DNA from: Thermoanaerobaculia bacterium
Lineage (GTDB): Bacteria > Acidobacteriota > Thermoanaerobaculia > Multivoradales > JAHEKO01
Length of the DNA stretch: 41,226 bases
Assembly (NCBI GenBank): GCA_947259195.1
Contig: CAMYLC010000163.1
Coordinates: 1 to 41,226 of the forward strand
Reading direction: 5' to 3'
The notes under the pieces were generated by a model. The model was given only the letters and a program-made list of their open reading frames with translations, made no database searches and was not told the DNA's origin. Numbering within the stretch: position 1 is the first letter of the stretch; every line of letters begins with the position of its first letter. The position numbers and the translations under genes are program-made. Below are positions 8,472-16,454 of this stretch, one piece after another.

Positions 8472-9068
8472 ATGACACGCAGCCGCCTCGGAAAGACCCT
8501 GCCGATCGTGCTACTCACTCTCTGGGTGCCTAGATTCGGCCTGGCGCTCCCCACCACGCAAGACGAGCCGGAGAAGGGTGAGGCGGCCGAAGTCGCGGGG
8601 CCTGGTGATCCGCAGACTCACCTGGCAGCCACGGTTGGAGAGTGGGAGATGGCTATTCGCGTATGGACCAATCCCAACGGCGAGCCGGCTGAGACTCGAG
8701 GGTCCGCCTCCGCTCGCTGGATTCTGGGTGACCACTTCGTCGAGACCCGGCTCGAGGGTGAGGTGTTGGATACCGCCTTCGAAGCACTGAGGATCGAAGG
8801 CTACGATGTCGCTGCCGACCGGTTCGTCAGCACCTGGCGCGACAGCCGCGGTACCTACACACTGGTCTTCACCGGCAAGTGTGACGCCACTTGCGCGATC
8901 CGAACCATGACAGCGGAGTTCACCGATCCGGTCTCCAAGACCGAGCTCACTATCAAGAGCGTGACCACCATCATCAGCAACGATTCGTATCGGTACGAGT
9001 CCTACATCGTCACGCCGAACGGCACCGAAATCAAGAACATGGAGTTCGACGCTACTCGCAGACCTTGA
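8472..9068 (+). CDS. Secreted DUF1579-family protein
   Basis: This protein has 198 residues. The start is the ATG with AGGAG at 8460-8464. A very long upstream extension of the same frame is read through the opposite-strand genes and is rejected. The signal peptide runs to about residue 25 (FGLALPTTQ). The mature domain shows the DUF1579 pattern: a HLAATVGEWEMAIRVW start, RGSASARWILGDHFVETRLEGEV, and GYDVAADRFVSTWRDSRGTY. DUF1579 is a lipocalin-like beta-barrel of unknown role. The GTG start of the WS/DGAT homologue follows 60 bp downstream, so the two may be co-transcribed. Confidence 0.8.
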   Translation: MTRSRLGKTLPIVLLTLWVPRFGLALPTTQDEPEKGEAAEVAGPGDPQTHLAATVGEWEMAIRVWTNPNGEPAETRGSASARWILGDHFVETRLEGEVLDTAFEALRIEGYDVAADRFVSTWRDSRGTYTLVFTGKCDATCAIRTMTAEFTDPVSKTELTIKSVTTIISNDSYRYESYIVTPNGTEIKNMEFDATRRP

Positions 9069-9128
9069 GGGCCGACAAGAGCAGCCGCATCGATCACCCT
9101 GGCATTCGAGGCGGCAAACGAGGAGCCG

Positions 9129-10421
9129 GTGAAAGAACCCACGCTGACAGCCGCTGACCATACCTGGGTTCGCCTGCAGGAGGCAGCCAACCCGATGGCC
9201 TCGCTGGCGGTCCTGTTCTTCGCCCAGGTCCTACCGATCGACAGCCTGAAATCGCTTGTCGAGGATCGCTTGATGTCTTTCGAGCGCTTTCGCCAGCGTA
9301 TTCTGCCCTCCAGGCTACCGCTCGGCCGACCCCGATGGCACGAAGGAGACGACTTCGCTCTCGACAATCATCTGTTCCGCGCCACTCTGTCGCCTAAGGG
9401 TACGGCAAGGGATCTGGAGTCATTGATCAGCCGGCTTCTGGTCGAGCCGATGGCAACCGATCAGCCACTCTGGCAGCTCCACTTGATCGAAGAAGTCGAT
9501 GGTGGCTCGGTGCTGGTAGTAAAGATCCACCAGAGTGTGGCGGATGGTACTTCGGCCTCCAGGATCGTTCTGGGATTGGCCAGCACGGAGTCGGGCCAGC
9601 ACCCTGCAGAGATCGACTACAAGGGACTCGAGGCCCACCTCCGAACCGAGGAAGTGGTCGAGACCGCCAGCCAACCGGGATCCACGGTCCGCTCTCTGTG
9701 CAGTCTGATCGCTCAGCGCTCGGACACCGATTCGTCGTTGATGGGCAAGCCGACGCACCCGAGAGAGGTGGCCTGGTCGCAGAGCTTTCCGTTAATCCGC
9801 CTCCGCAGCTTCGCCACCCGCCTGGAGGCCAGCGAAACCGAGCTTCTCCTCGCCGCGGTCACGGCAGCCCTTCGGCAGGAGCTCATTCGACTCGATCTGC
9901 TGCCTGAATCGGTTCTCTTGCGGGCGGTAGTGCCATGCAATCTTCGGAGCCCGCAGCAAGACCCCTTCGGAAGCCGATTCGCCCTTGCGGTGCTTCCACT
10001 GCCGGTTGGCAGAACCACAGTCCGGTCGCGTCTCCGGAAGCTCGGCCAGGAGCTCGATGATCTCGGATCAACCCCCGGCTCGCTCGCCGTCTTCCAGGCT
10101 CCCGAGGATCCCGGCTTCCGGATGTCGGAAGTGGAAGATCAGATCACTCGACAGCTCGTCAAGAAGACCACCCTCCTGCTCTCCTTGGCACCCCAACCGA
10201 CGGAGCCACTCTACTTCTGCGGACACAAGCTCGAGGACTGGCTCTACTGGCCAGCCCAAGCGGGTCCGCAGCGGCTGTGCCTCGGTCTTGCAGCGACCTC
10301 CGACCAGATTCGTCTTGGAGTCACGGTCGACGGAGGATCGGCCGCCGATCCACGTCGTCTCGCCCGGGCCTTCGAGCAGGCCCTGGCAGAGATCGCCGCA
10401 GCTTCAGGCGAGACGACCTGA
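9129..10421 (+). CDS. WS/DGAT-family acyltransferase homologue with altered active-site motif
   Basis: This protein has 430 residues, with a GTG start preceded by GAGGAG. The whole length follows the wax ester synthase/diacylglycerol acyltransferase family: N-terminal LTAADHTWVRLQE, PRWHEGDDFALDNHLF, PLWQLHLIEEVDGG, and a C-terminal NLRS...DPFGSRFALAVLPLPVG. The catalytic HHxxxDG motif reads HQSVADG (134-140), so the second His, the general base in this superfamily, is Gln. The first His, Asp139 and Gly140 remain. It may be inactive, use another base, or have a changed role. WS/DGAT enzymes esterify acyl-CoA with fatty alcohol or diacylglycerol for storage lipid. Confidence 0.8.
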   Translation: MKEPTLTAADHTWVRLQEAANPMASLAVLFFAQVLPIDSLKSLVEDRLMSFERFRQRILPSRLPLGRPRWHEGDDFALDNHLFRATLSPKGTARDLESLISRLLVEPMATDQPLWQLHLIEEVDGGSVLVVKIHQSVADGTSASRIVLGLASTESGQHPAEIDYKGLEAHLRTEEVVETASQPGSTVRSLCSLIAQRSDTDSSLMGKPTHPREVAWSQSFPLIRLRSFATRLEASETELLLAAVTAALRQELIRLDLLPESVLLRAVVPCNLRSPQQDPFGSRFALAVLPLPVGRTTVRSRLRKLGQELDDLGSTPGSLAVFQAPEDPGFRMSEVEDQITRQLVKKTTLLLSLAPQPTEPLYFCGHKLEDWLYWPAQAGPQRLCLGLAATSDQIRLGVTVDGGSAADPRRLARAFEQALAEIAAASGETT

Positions 10422-10429
10422 AAGAGGCA

Positions 10430-10605
10430 GTAGGGGCCCTTGCTGCGCCACTGCCTCAAAGATAGGCCGGAGGTACGACGGGCTCCTCAACCCCCAAGCC
10501 CTCAAAGACTGGCCGGAACCAATGCCCGGCCACTTCACCTTCCACTGCCCCAAGGATCGGCAGGGAGGTACGACCGGGGCCCTCAACCCCAGGATGGGCG
10601 GGTGG
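10430..10605 (+). repeat. Small-hairpin repeat array, second locus
   Basis: This is the same family as 191-321. Units start at 10466, 10512 and 10560 (periods 46 and 48). The middle unit is nearly identical to the first locus, including the flank CCCTCAAAGACTGGCCGG and the 7-bp stem TGGCCGG/CCGGCCA. Outer units are degenerate. The array fills the whole gap between two convergent gene ends (10421 and 10613), which suits a 3'-end element for one or both genes. Confidence 0.85.
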
Positions 10606-10612
10606 CGGGAGA

Positions 10613-11353
10613 CTAGTCGAACGGATTTGCTTCCCAGGAGCCGTAGCTCGGGTTCGGGAAGATGAAGAAGCGGGAGCCGAAGTCGCCAAAAGCCTCTGGA
10701 GACGAGAATCGCGATTCCTGGCCCATGTCGGGGAAGTCGTTGATGTTGTCACCAAGCCACATGACGATCTCGACCGGCGACAAGTCGGGGGCTGCGGTGC
10801 CCTTTTGGATGCTCTCCCAGCGGGGCTCCTTTTCACGGTCGTCTGCGCGGCAAAGCAGCACGTCGAAGGGCACTCGGATGGTCTCCAGATTGGCTCGAGT
10901 GTCAGGGCAATCGCGATCCCTCCTGTTGGTCACGACGGCGATGCGCCCGCCCAACTCCTGAACCAGATCGAGAAATTGGAGTGCCCCTGGCAAGGGCGAC
11001 GCCTCTCTTCTGGCCACCCAGGCCATCCAAAGCTCATCCGTCGAATCCTGACCGAGCCGAACCAACTCCTTCTCGTAATCCATATTGCTGATGAGCGTTT
11101 CGTCAGCGTCCAGCGCCACAGCCCAGGTCCCTGGCGCCTTACCCTCGACGCTCTTCCTGAGCTCTTGCCCAGCAAGGGAGTAGGTCTGAAGGACGATTGC
11201 CTCGAATTCGGCGGAGTTTCGCATCCAGTGCACGGATCGCCGCAGATCCGAGCCGGCAGCGCTGGAGGATTGTGTTGGCTGCGGTGGGACGGACCCGCCT
11301 GAAGAGCAGGCGACCACTGAGACACAGCAGGCAAGGTAGGCGAGATGCTTCAT
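10613..11353 (-). CDS. HAD-superfamily acid phosphatase lipoprotein, e(P4)-like
   Basis: This protein has 246 residues. The lipobox is VVAC (Cys16), followed by a Ser/Gly/Pro-rich linker. The HAD nucleophile motif is ALDADETLISN (Asp82, Asp84). Later come VVTNRRDRDCPDT (motif II region) and MWLGDNINDFPDM (metal-binding motif IV). These match the HAD subfamily IIIB acid phosphatases, 5'-nucleotidase lipoprotein e(P4), which release phosphate from nucleotides at the outer membrane. In Haemophilus, e(P4) also helps NAD uptake, but no pyridine-nucleotide genes lie nearby. The gene is monocistronic and diverges from the small membrane protein at 11449. Confidence 0.85.
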   Translation of the reverse strand: MKHLAYLACCVSVVACSSGGSVPPQPTQSSSAAGSDLRRSVHWMRNSAEFEAIVLQTYSLAGQELRKSVEGKAPGTWAVALDADETLISNMDYEKELVRLGQDSTDELWMAWVARREASPLPGALQFLDLVQELGGRIAVVTNRRDRDCPDTRANLETIRVPFDVLLCRADDREKEPRWESIQKGTAAPDLSPVEIVMWLGDNINDFPDMGQESRFSSPEAFGDFGSRFFIFPNPSYGSWEANPFD

Positions 11354-11448
11354 GGGGGCGACCCTCCGTTCGAATCGAAACGCCGATTCTACTAACTACG
11401 AGTCTCAGCCCGCTCAATCGAGAGACTCAAGATACACTGATCGGCATC

Positions 11449-11664
11449 ATGAAGACCTGGCTGCTCGAGATCCCGTGGTCACTTCTCATCATCGCCTGCC
11501 TCACCCTCGGGTTGGCGCCCTTCGCGCCTCCCCATATCGTGGAGAAGCTACGCATGCTCTTTCGTGGCACGCTGGTCCGCCCCGTTGACTGGCTGGATCT
11601 GGTGTTCCACGGAATTCCCTGGCTGCTCCTCATCCTCAAAGCCTGGGCCACCGCCACGAAATAG
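11449..11664 (+). CDS. 71-residue conserved membrane protein (often labelled 'RND transporter')
   Basis: It has two hydrophobic segments (about 8-27 and 50-66) flanking the conserved stretch HIVEKLRMLFRGTLVRPVDW. This matches a widespread short family that databases commonly call RND transporter, although it is far too small to be one. There is no Shine-Dalgarno sequence. TACACT lies 11 nt before the ATG, a possible -10 for a leaderless message. Its neighbour is a metal ATPase on the opposite strand, beyond a 536-bp repeat-containing gap. Its role is unknown. Confidence 0.8.
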   Translation: MKTWLLEIPWSLLIIACLTLGLAPFAPPHIVEKLRMLFRGTLVRPVDWLDLVFHGIPWLLLILKAWATATK

Positions 11665-11834
11665 ACAGTCCGAAGCGCCTCGCCGAGCAGTACAGAATGG
11701 AGGCCCGTCCGGGTGGCCCGAAGGGGGACGGAGTCGGCTACTCAGACTGCAACGGACGGGCCGCCACCTTGTCACGTCTTCGCGCCGGATCTACCGTGCT
11801 CTTCGATGGTCCTTGCGCTGCGCTCGACGTGGCA

Positions 11835-11870
11835 CCCCCTGTCGGACCACCCGAACGAACCTCTGGCACC
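11835..11870. repeat. Dispersed short repeat, copy 2
   Basis: This closely matches 114-146 over about 35 positions, with core CCACCCGAACGAACCTC. See copy 1 for the comparison. No terminal inverted repeats or target duplications are visible. Confidence 0.4.
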
Positions 11871-12072
11871 CGTGTTGGCAATAGGGGACTAGGGGCGTAG
11901 GGGGCGACTCCCTGGCCGGAGTCTTGATGCACCCAGTTTGTCTGAGTCCAGATGACGGATCAAGGCCGGGACCCCCAGGCCCTTACTGCCCTAGGCCCTT
12001 CTCTGGACAACGGCGGAGAGCCTCGGGCGTGGCCCAATTCCACCGGCGGCTTTGACTGGGGACGCGTGTCGA

Positions 12073-12150
12073 GGGTTCGGCGTGGGGACCTCCATGGGGG
12101 TTCTTGCAGCGGCAGGGAGGATAGCCCCCTGGGGGCCCCACGTCGAACCC
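12073..12150 (+). repeat. Large covarying hairpin element, copy A
   Basis: This is a near-continuous hairpin. Outer arms are GGGTTCGGCGTGGGG (12073-12087) and CCCCACGTCGAACCC (12136-12150), 15 pairs with one G-U. After a bulged A, CCTCCA pairs with TGGGGG, then GGGGGTT pairs with AGCCCCC. The apical loop is CTTGCAGCGGCAGGGAGGAT. Copies B, C and D share the loop almost exactly while their stems differ and still pair. It lies downstream of the 71-residue membrane protein gene, in its orientation. Confidence 0.85.
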
Positions 12151-12200
12151 CACCAGATCCGTCTCATTGACCCAGAACCCAAGCGCGAGGACCAGCAGCG

Positions 12201-14168
12201 CTACTCGTTGTCGAGGGGCCTCAAAAGCCTGAGGCCATTCAGCACCACCAGGATCGTGCTGCCTTCGTGGCCTATCACACCAATGGGCAGTGCCAGGCCA
12301 TGCAGCAGATTCACCACTACGAGGATAGCGATGACAGCACAAGCAAACGCCAGGTTCTGGCGCACGATTCTCTGTGCCTTGCGGGACAACCGCACGGCAT
12401 AGGGAAGCAGCATCAGTTCATCGCGTACCAGCACCAGGTCGGCCGTTTCCAGGGCTGCATCGGTGCCCGACACGCCCATGGCCACACCCACCGTTGCCGT
12501 GGCCAGGGCCGGAGCATCGTTGACCCCGTCGCCAACCATCGCCACCCGCTCGCCCCCCAACATCATCTCGCGGAGAATCGCTACCTTGTCCTCGGGCATC
12601 ACTTCGGCGTGCCACTCGTCTACTCCCACGGCTTCGGCAACCTTCCTCGCTACTGTCGGGTTGTCACCGGTCATCATCACCGTGCGAGTCGTACCCAGAT
12701 CCTGCAGCTGCTCGATGGCAGTTCTCGCCTCCGGCCGGACCTGGTCTTCGATCGCCAAGGCACCCGAAACCCCGTTGCCCGACAGAAACACAACCGTTCG
12801 AGCCTCTTGTTCGAGAAGCTCGATCTTCTCTCTCTCCTGGGCATTGGGAGCCCGAGCACCCAGCTCGGCTACGAAGTCACGACGTCCCACGGCCACTTGT
12901 CGACCCGAGACCTGAGCCACCGCACCACGACCCCGGTGATTCACGAGGCCGTGAGCTGAGGGAACCATCAGGCTCTTCGCTTCTGCTGACTCGACGATCG
13001 CGCGCCCCAGATGATGCTCTGAGAGGCGTTCCACCGCCGCCGCCATCTCTAACACTTCGTCGGCAGTGGACTCCCCGAATGGCACCACCGAGGTCACGAC
13101 GGGCCGACCTCCGGTGAGCGTGCCCGTCTTGTCGAAGGCGAAACTGTCGATCGTGGCGAGCTCCTCCAGCGGCGCACCCCCTTTGAAGAGCAACCCCTTG
13201 CGAGCGGCATGTCCCAGCGCGGCCAGAATAGTGGCGGGCGTCGAGATGACTACCGCGCACGGAGAGGCCACTACCAGCAGCGTCATCGCCCGATAGAACG
13301 CCGGCCGGAAGGCCTCCCCAAAGGCAACCGGAAGGACCACAGCCACCGCGGCCGCGAAGATTACCGTTGCCGCATAGCCCTGCTCGAAGCGATCGATGAA
13401 TCTCTGGGTGGGTGCCTTGGCCTCCCGGGCTTCCTCCACCAGCTCGATGATGCGCGCCAGCGTCGACTCCGAGGCTCGCCGCTCGACCGAGACCTCGACG
13501 GTACCTCCCACGTTGATGGAGCCGGCAAAGACCCGATCTCCTGGTCCCTTGGGCTCCGGCGTGGACTCACCTGTGATGGCGGCCTGATCCGCCGCCGTGT
13601 GGCCTGAGACGACCTGGCCATCGACCGGAATGCGCTCGCCGGGCCGGATTCTGACGATCTGTCCAGGCACCAACTCTTCTGCCGCCACCTTTCTCTCGCT
13701 ACCGTCCGGCATTAATAGCATGGCCTCATCAGGCCGCAGCTCCATGAGCGACTCGATCGCCCGCGTCGTGCGCCGCAACGCTCGCGTCTCGAGGGCATTG
13801 GAGAGCGAGAACAGAAAGAGCAGTGCCGCGCCTTCCGCGTACTCGCCGATGCTCGCCGCGCCCAGGGCGGAGAGCAGCATCAGCAGATCGATATCGAGCC
13901 GCCGGTCCTTGAGGCTCTGGATCGACCGGCCCAAGCTGAAGGCGCCGCCTGCGACGTAGGCGCCTGCGTAGGCCAGCATCGCGGCCCACTTGGGCAATCC
14001 CAGAAGGTCCGGACCGAGCCATCCCAGCAGAGCCAGGACCCCACAGACCATCGGTGTCCAGATGGGCTCCTTACCGTCAGCCAAGGCTTTGACCCAGGCA
14101 GGGAGGGCCTCTTGTTGGGCTTGTCTTGAGGTACTCATGGGTCGAGAACGGGCGCGCCAGCCAGTCAT
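12201..14168 (-). CDS. Heavy-metal P-type ATPase, PIB-4-like (SPC/HEGST)
   Basis: This protein has 655 residues. A second ATG at 14138 would trim 10 residues. Neither has a clear ribosome-binding site. Motifs are TGES (199-202), membrane metal site SPC (302-304), phosphorylation site DKTGT (346-350), GDGVNDAPALA, and HEGST (634-638) in a C-terminal membrane helix. SPC together with HEGxT marks PIB-4 ATPases (CoaT, CtpD, PfeT type), which export Co, Zn, Fe(II) or Ni. There is no N-terminal HMA or His-rich domain. The usual SE-HP motif of the nucleotide-binding domain reads SEHHLG (383-388). No metal-responsive regulator lies next to it. The gene diverges from the exonuclease, 78 bp apart. Confidence 0.92.
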   Translation of the reverse strand: MTGWRARSRPMSTSRQAQQEALPAWVKALADGKEPIWTPMVCGVLALLGWLGPDLLGLPKWAAMLAYAGAYVAGGAFSLGRSIQSLKDRRLDIDLLMLLSALGAASIGEYAEGAALLFLFSLSNALETRALRRTTRAIESLMELRPDEAMLLMPDGSERKVAAEELVPGQIVRIRPGERIPVDGQVVSGHTAADQAAITGESTPEPKGPGDRVFAGSINVGGTVEVSVERRASESTLARIIELVEEAREAKAPTQRFIDRFEQGYAATVIFAAAVAVVLPVAFGEAFRPAFYRAMTLLVVASPCAVVISTPATILAALGHAARKGLLFKGGAPLEELATIDSFAFDKTGTLTGGRPVVTSVVPFGESTADEVLEMAAAVERLSEHHLGRAIVESAEAKSLMVPSAHGLVNHRGRGAVAQVSGRQVAVGRRDFVAELGARAPNAQEREKIELLEQEARTVVFLSGNGVSGALAIEDQVRPEARTAIEQLQDLGTTRTVMMTGDNPTVARKVAEAVGVDEWHAEVMPEDKVAILREMMLGGERVAMVGDGVNDAPALATATVGVAMGVSGTDAALETADLVLVRDELMLLPYAVRLSRKAQRIVRQNLAFACAVIAILVVVNLLHGLALPIGVIGHEGSTILVVLNGLRLLRPLDNE

Positions 14169-14246
14169 TCTAGCCCGACAGTCGGCGAGTCATGGGCTCG
14201 ACCCGAGGTCGCGAGTCTGATTAACTCCCTTGACGAACTTTCGAGC

Positions 14247-15122
14247 ATGACAACCTATCTCATCGATGCCAGCCCGTACATCTTCCGGGCTCACTTCTCC
14301 ATGCCTTCGTCCCTCGTGGACCCCGAAGGTAGGCCGGCCGGAGCCACCTACGGATTTGCCTCCTTTCTGCTCAAGCTACTCGCTGAGGAGGAGCCTACTC
14401 ATCTGGCAGTGGCCTTCGACGGCAGCTTGACCACCAGCTTCCGTAATGAGATCTTCCCGGAGTACAAGGCCAAAAGGGAGACACCGCCGGAGGAGCTCGT
14501 GAGCCAGGTGGAAAACTGCCGGCGCGTAGCAGAGTGCCTCGGGATGGCGACCTTCATCGATGATTCCTACGAGGCCGACGATCTCATTGGCACCCTCTCG
14601 ACTCTCGCATCGGGCGCCGGGCAGAAGTCGGTCATCGTTACCTCCGACAAGGATCTGGCACAGCTCGTCTCCGAGAGTGTCACTCTTCTGGACTTCGCTC
14701 GGGAGACCCGCTACTCGGTCGCAGAAGTGGAAGAGAAGTTCGGAGTGCGGCCCGAGCAGATGGTCGACCTCCTGGCCCTGGCCGGTGACGCCGTCGACAA
14801 CATCCCAGGTGTCCGAGGCATCGGGAACAAGACCGCGGTTGCCCTGCTCCGGACATTCGGAGACCTCGGGACCCTGTACCAGCGACTGGACGAAGTCGAG
14901 GAGCTTCCCATCCGCGGCGCCCCATCGGTGAGGGCCAAGCTCGAGAGCGGTCGTGAGATGGCCTTCCTGTCGCAAGAGCTCGCCACCATCCACTGCCAGA
15001 TCCCCCTGCAGGCGAGCCTCGATGATCTGAGCTACCGTGGGGCAGATCGCGACTGCGTCGAGGCGCTCTTCGGCAAGCTCGGCTTCGACCGAATCCGCCA
15101 GCGAATCACGAACTGGGGTTGA
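14247..15122 (+). CDS. 5'-3' exonuclease / flap endonuclease (PolI N-terminal domain-like)
   Basis: This 291-residue stand-alone enzyme corresponds to the 5' nuclease domain of DNA polymerase I (ExoIX/Xni-like). The metal-binding acidic residues are in place: Asp7 (YLIDASPYIFRA), Asp58 (AVAFDG), the YEADDLIGTL cluster (Glu109, Asp111, Asp112), SDKD (Asp134, Asp136) and GDAVDNIPG (Asp181, Asp184). The H3TH DNA-binding motif is GVRGIGNKTA (188-197), and the PEYKAKR arch is present. It probably removes RNA primers or flaps. No polymerase domain follows. The large hairpin copy B lies 84 bp after its stop. Confidence 0.92.
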   Translation: MTTYLIDASPYIFRAHFSMPSSLVDPEGRPAGATYGFASFLLKLLAEEEPTHLAVAFDGSLTTSFRNEIFPEYKAKRETPPEELVSQVENCRRVAECLGMATFIDDSYEADDLIGTLSTLASGAGQKSVIVTSDKDLAQLVSESVTLLDFARETRYSVAEVEEKFGVRPEQMVDLLALAGDAVDNIPGVRGIGNKTAVALLRTFGDLGTLYQRLDEVEELPIRGAPSVRAKLESGREMAFLSQELATIHCQIPLQASLDDLSYRGADRDCVEALFGKLGFDRIRQRITNWG

Positions 15123-15526
15123 TGGGGCCTGGCCCATGGCCGGCCGATCCTCGAGGGCTTGAGGCAGTGCAGGCATAGGGACCTATTGCCTTCTCTGGTG
15201 CCAGAGGTTCGGCGTGGGGACCTCCAGGGGGTTCTGGCAGCGGAAGGGAGGATAGCCCCCTGGGGGCCCCAGGTCGAACCCCAGCAAGATCGCGGTCATC
15301 TGGCCAGGACCCAAGCCCAGGATCATTTCCAGAGTTTGGTCCTGAATACCGGTTCCCTGTAGACTTCCGCAACTCTTGACGTAGGACCGAGCCCGATCCC
15401 GCCCCGATTGGTCGGAGCACCTTCTCGAGGGTCGGCAGCGCTGACCGGTGGCGGGTTTCTCTCTTGTTTGCGTTTGAGATGAATAGACCAAATCAGTTTC
15501 CAGACCCTCGAAGGAGAACTCTCGAC
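15123..15526. other. 404-bp gap with repeat elements
   Basis: No gene is seen. The first part (15130-15175) contains CGAGGGCTTGAGGCAGTGC, whose reverse complement resembles the linker of the small-hairpin repeats. Large hairpin copy B occupies 15206-15280. Its 3' flank (15281-15330) resembles that of copy A. The last bases hold the ribosome-binding site AAGGAG (15511-15516) of the next gene. Confidence 0.65.
15206..15280 (+). repeat. Large covarying hairpin element, copy B
   Basis: The arms are GGTTCGGCGTGGGG (15206-15219) and CCCCAGGTCGAACC (15267-15280), with one G-G mismatch and one G-U. A bulged A follows, then CCTCCA/TGGGGG and GGGGGTT/AGCCCCC. The loop is CTGGCAGCGGAAGGGAGGAT. It lies 84 bp downstream of the exonuclease stop, in the same orientation. 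It is the only copy located between two co-directional genes. Confidence 0.85.
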
Positions 15527-16435
15527 ATGAACAACCCACGCAAGCTGATAGCTCTGTCGACTTTGGCCTTGATGGGCGCTCTCGTGTTCCCCAGCCTGGC
15601 GACTGCCGGTCACTACTACGAAGCCGTGACCACCAGCGACACCGGCCAGAAGAAGAAGCAGGACGTGATGCAGGTGCGTGCCTGGGTGGAAGACTCCAAT
15701 GCCAAGGTGGAGTTCCTCACCGGCGAGAAGAACGGCTTCTTCGCTGCGGGCTCTTACCTCGTCACTACGAACGGCGGCGAAACCGTCTATCTCGTCAACC
15801 CGAAGGAAGAGACCTATGGCTCCTTCGACATGGAAGCGATGATGGCCACCATGGGCCAGGTCATGGACATGATGAGCCAGACCGGTGGCATGATGAAGAT
15901 GGAGTTCGCCGACGTCTCCAGCGAGATGCTTTCCGAGGAAGCGGGGGGCAGTGTGCTCGGCCACGACACGACCCACTACCGCTGGAAGACCGGCTACACC
16001 ATGCGAATGAAGATGATGGGATTCAAACAGGAGACCAGGACCGATTCGATCCAGGACATCTGGAGCACCGATAGCCTCGATGCCAAGGGCTTTGGTGTCT
16101 GGCTGCGGCCCGACCGATCGATGAGAACCGGCAATGAGGAGTTGGACAAGCTCATCAGTTCCCAGGCCACGACGGTCCGAGGATTCCCGCTGAAGACGGT
16201 CAACATCTCGACCATGACAAGCAAGAAGGGCAAGTCCACGCAGATGACTTCGACGACCGAGGTGACCATCCTGCGCGAGGAATCCGTCCCGGGCTCGACG
16301 TTCACCTGGCCCGACACCTACACCGAGGTCGAGATCATCCCCGAGATGCCTCAAGGCACTGACCAACAGGGTGAAGACGCAGAAGAGGACGGCAAGAAGA
16401 AGGGCCTTAAGGGCCTCTTCAAGCCGGGTGGTTGA
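15527..16435 (+). CDS. Secreted Met-rich protein, DUF4412-like
   Basis: This protein has 302 residues. The ATG is preceded by AAGGAG. The signal peptide runs to about residue 28 (PSLATAG). The mature protein has a beta-rich N-terminal part (VRAWVEDSNAKVEFLTGEKN, SYLVTTNGGETVYLVNP). A striking Met-rich stretch (about 103-140, roughly ten Met) follows, then an unbroken domain ending in a Lys-rich KKKGLKGLFKPGG tail. The pattern of a residue-by-residue 'material on a displayed value' barrel recalls DUF4412 proteins, but I am not sure. Met-rich segments can bind copper(I), though that is speculative here. It is first of three co-directional secreted-protein genes. Confidence 0.65.
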   Translation: MNNPRKLIALSTLALMGALVFPSLATAGHYYEAVTTSDTGQKKKQDVMQVRAWVEDSNAKVEFLTGEKNGFFAAGSYLVTTNGGETVYLVNPKEETYGSFDMEAMMATMGQVMDMMSQTGGMMKMEFADVSSEMLSEEAGGSVLGHDTTHYRWKTGYTMRMKMMGFKQETRTDSIQDIWSTDSLDAKGFGVWLRPDRSMRTGNEELDKLISSQATTVRGFPLKTVNISTMTSKKGKSTQMTSTTEVTILREESVPGSTFTWPDTYTEVEIIPEMPQGTDQQGEDAEEDGKKKGLKGLFKPGG

Positions 16436-16454
16436 TCGGAGAGGACCATAGACA

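Larger units (their letters stand above)
11665..12200. other. 536-bp gene-free gap between convergent genes
   Basis: No convincing gene is visible. Short ORFs here lack ribosome-binding sites and cross repeats. The gap holds the second copy of the dispersed 35-bp repeat (11835-11870) and a 6-bp perfect hairpin, GACTCC (loop CTGGCC) GGAGTC, at 11906-11923. It also holds the large covarying hairpin, copy A (12073-12150). The stretch after copy A, to about 12195, is similar to the stretch after copy B. Confidence 0.7.

Noticed and set aside
11906..11923. Intrinsic terminator
   Set aside because: The 6-bp hairpin is followed by TTGATG, not a T-run. No convincing hairpin plus T-tract terminator was seen anywhere in the window.
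15323..16366. 347-codon open frame on the minus strand
   Set aside because: It is fully antisense to the secreted Met-rich protein gene, which has a ribosome-binding site and signal peptide. The minus translation is His/Gly/Leu-rich low-information sequence, typical of a GC-rich shadow.
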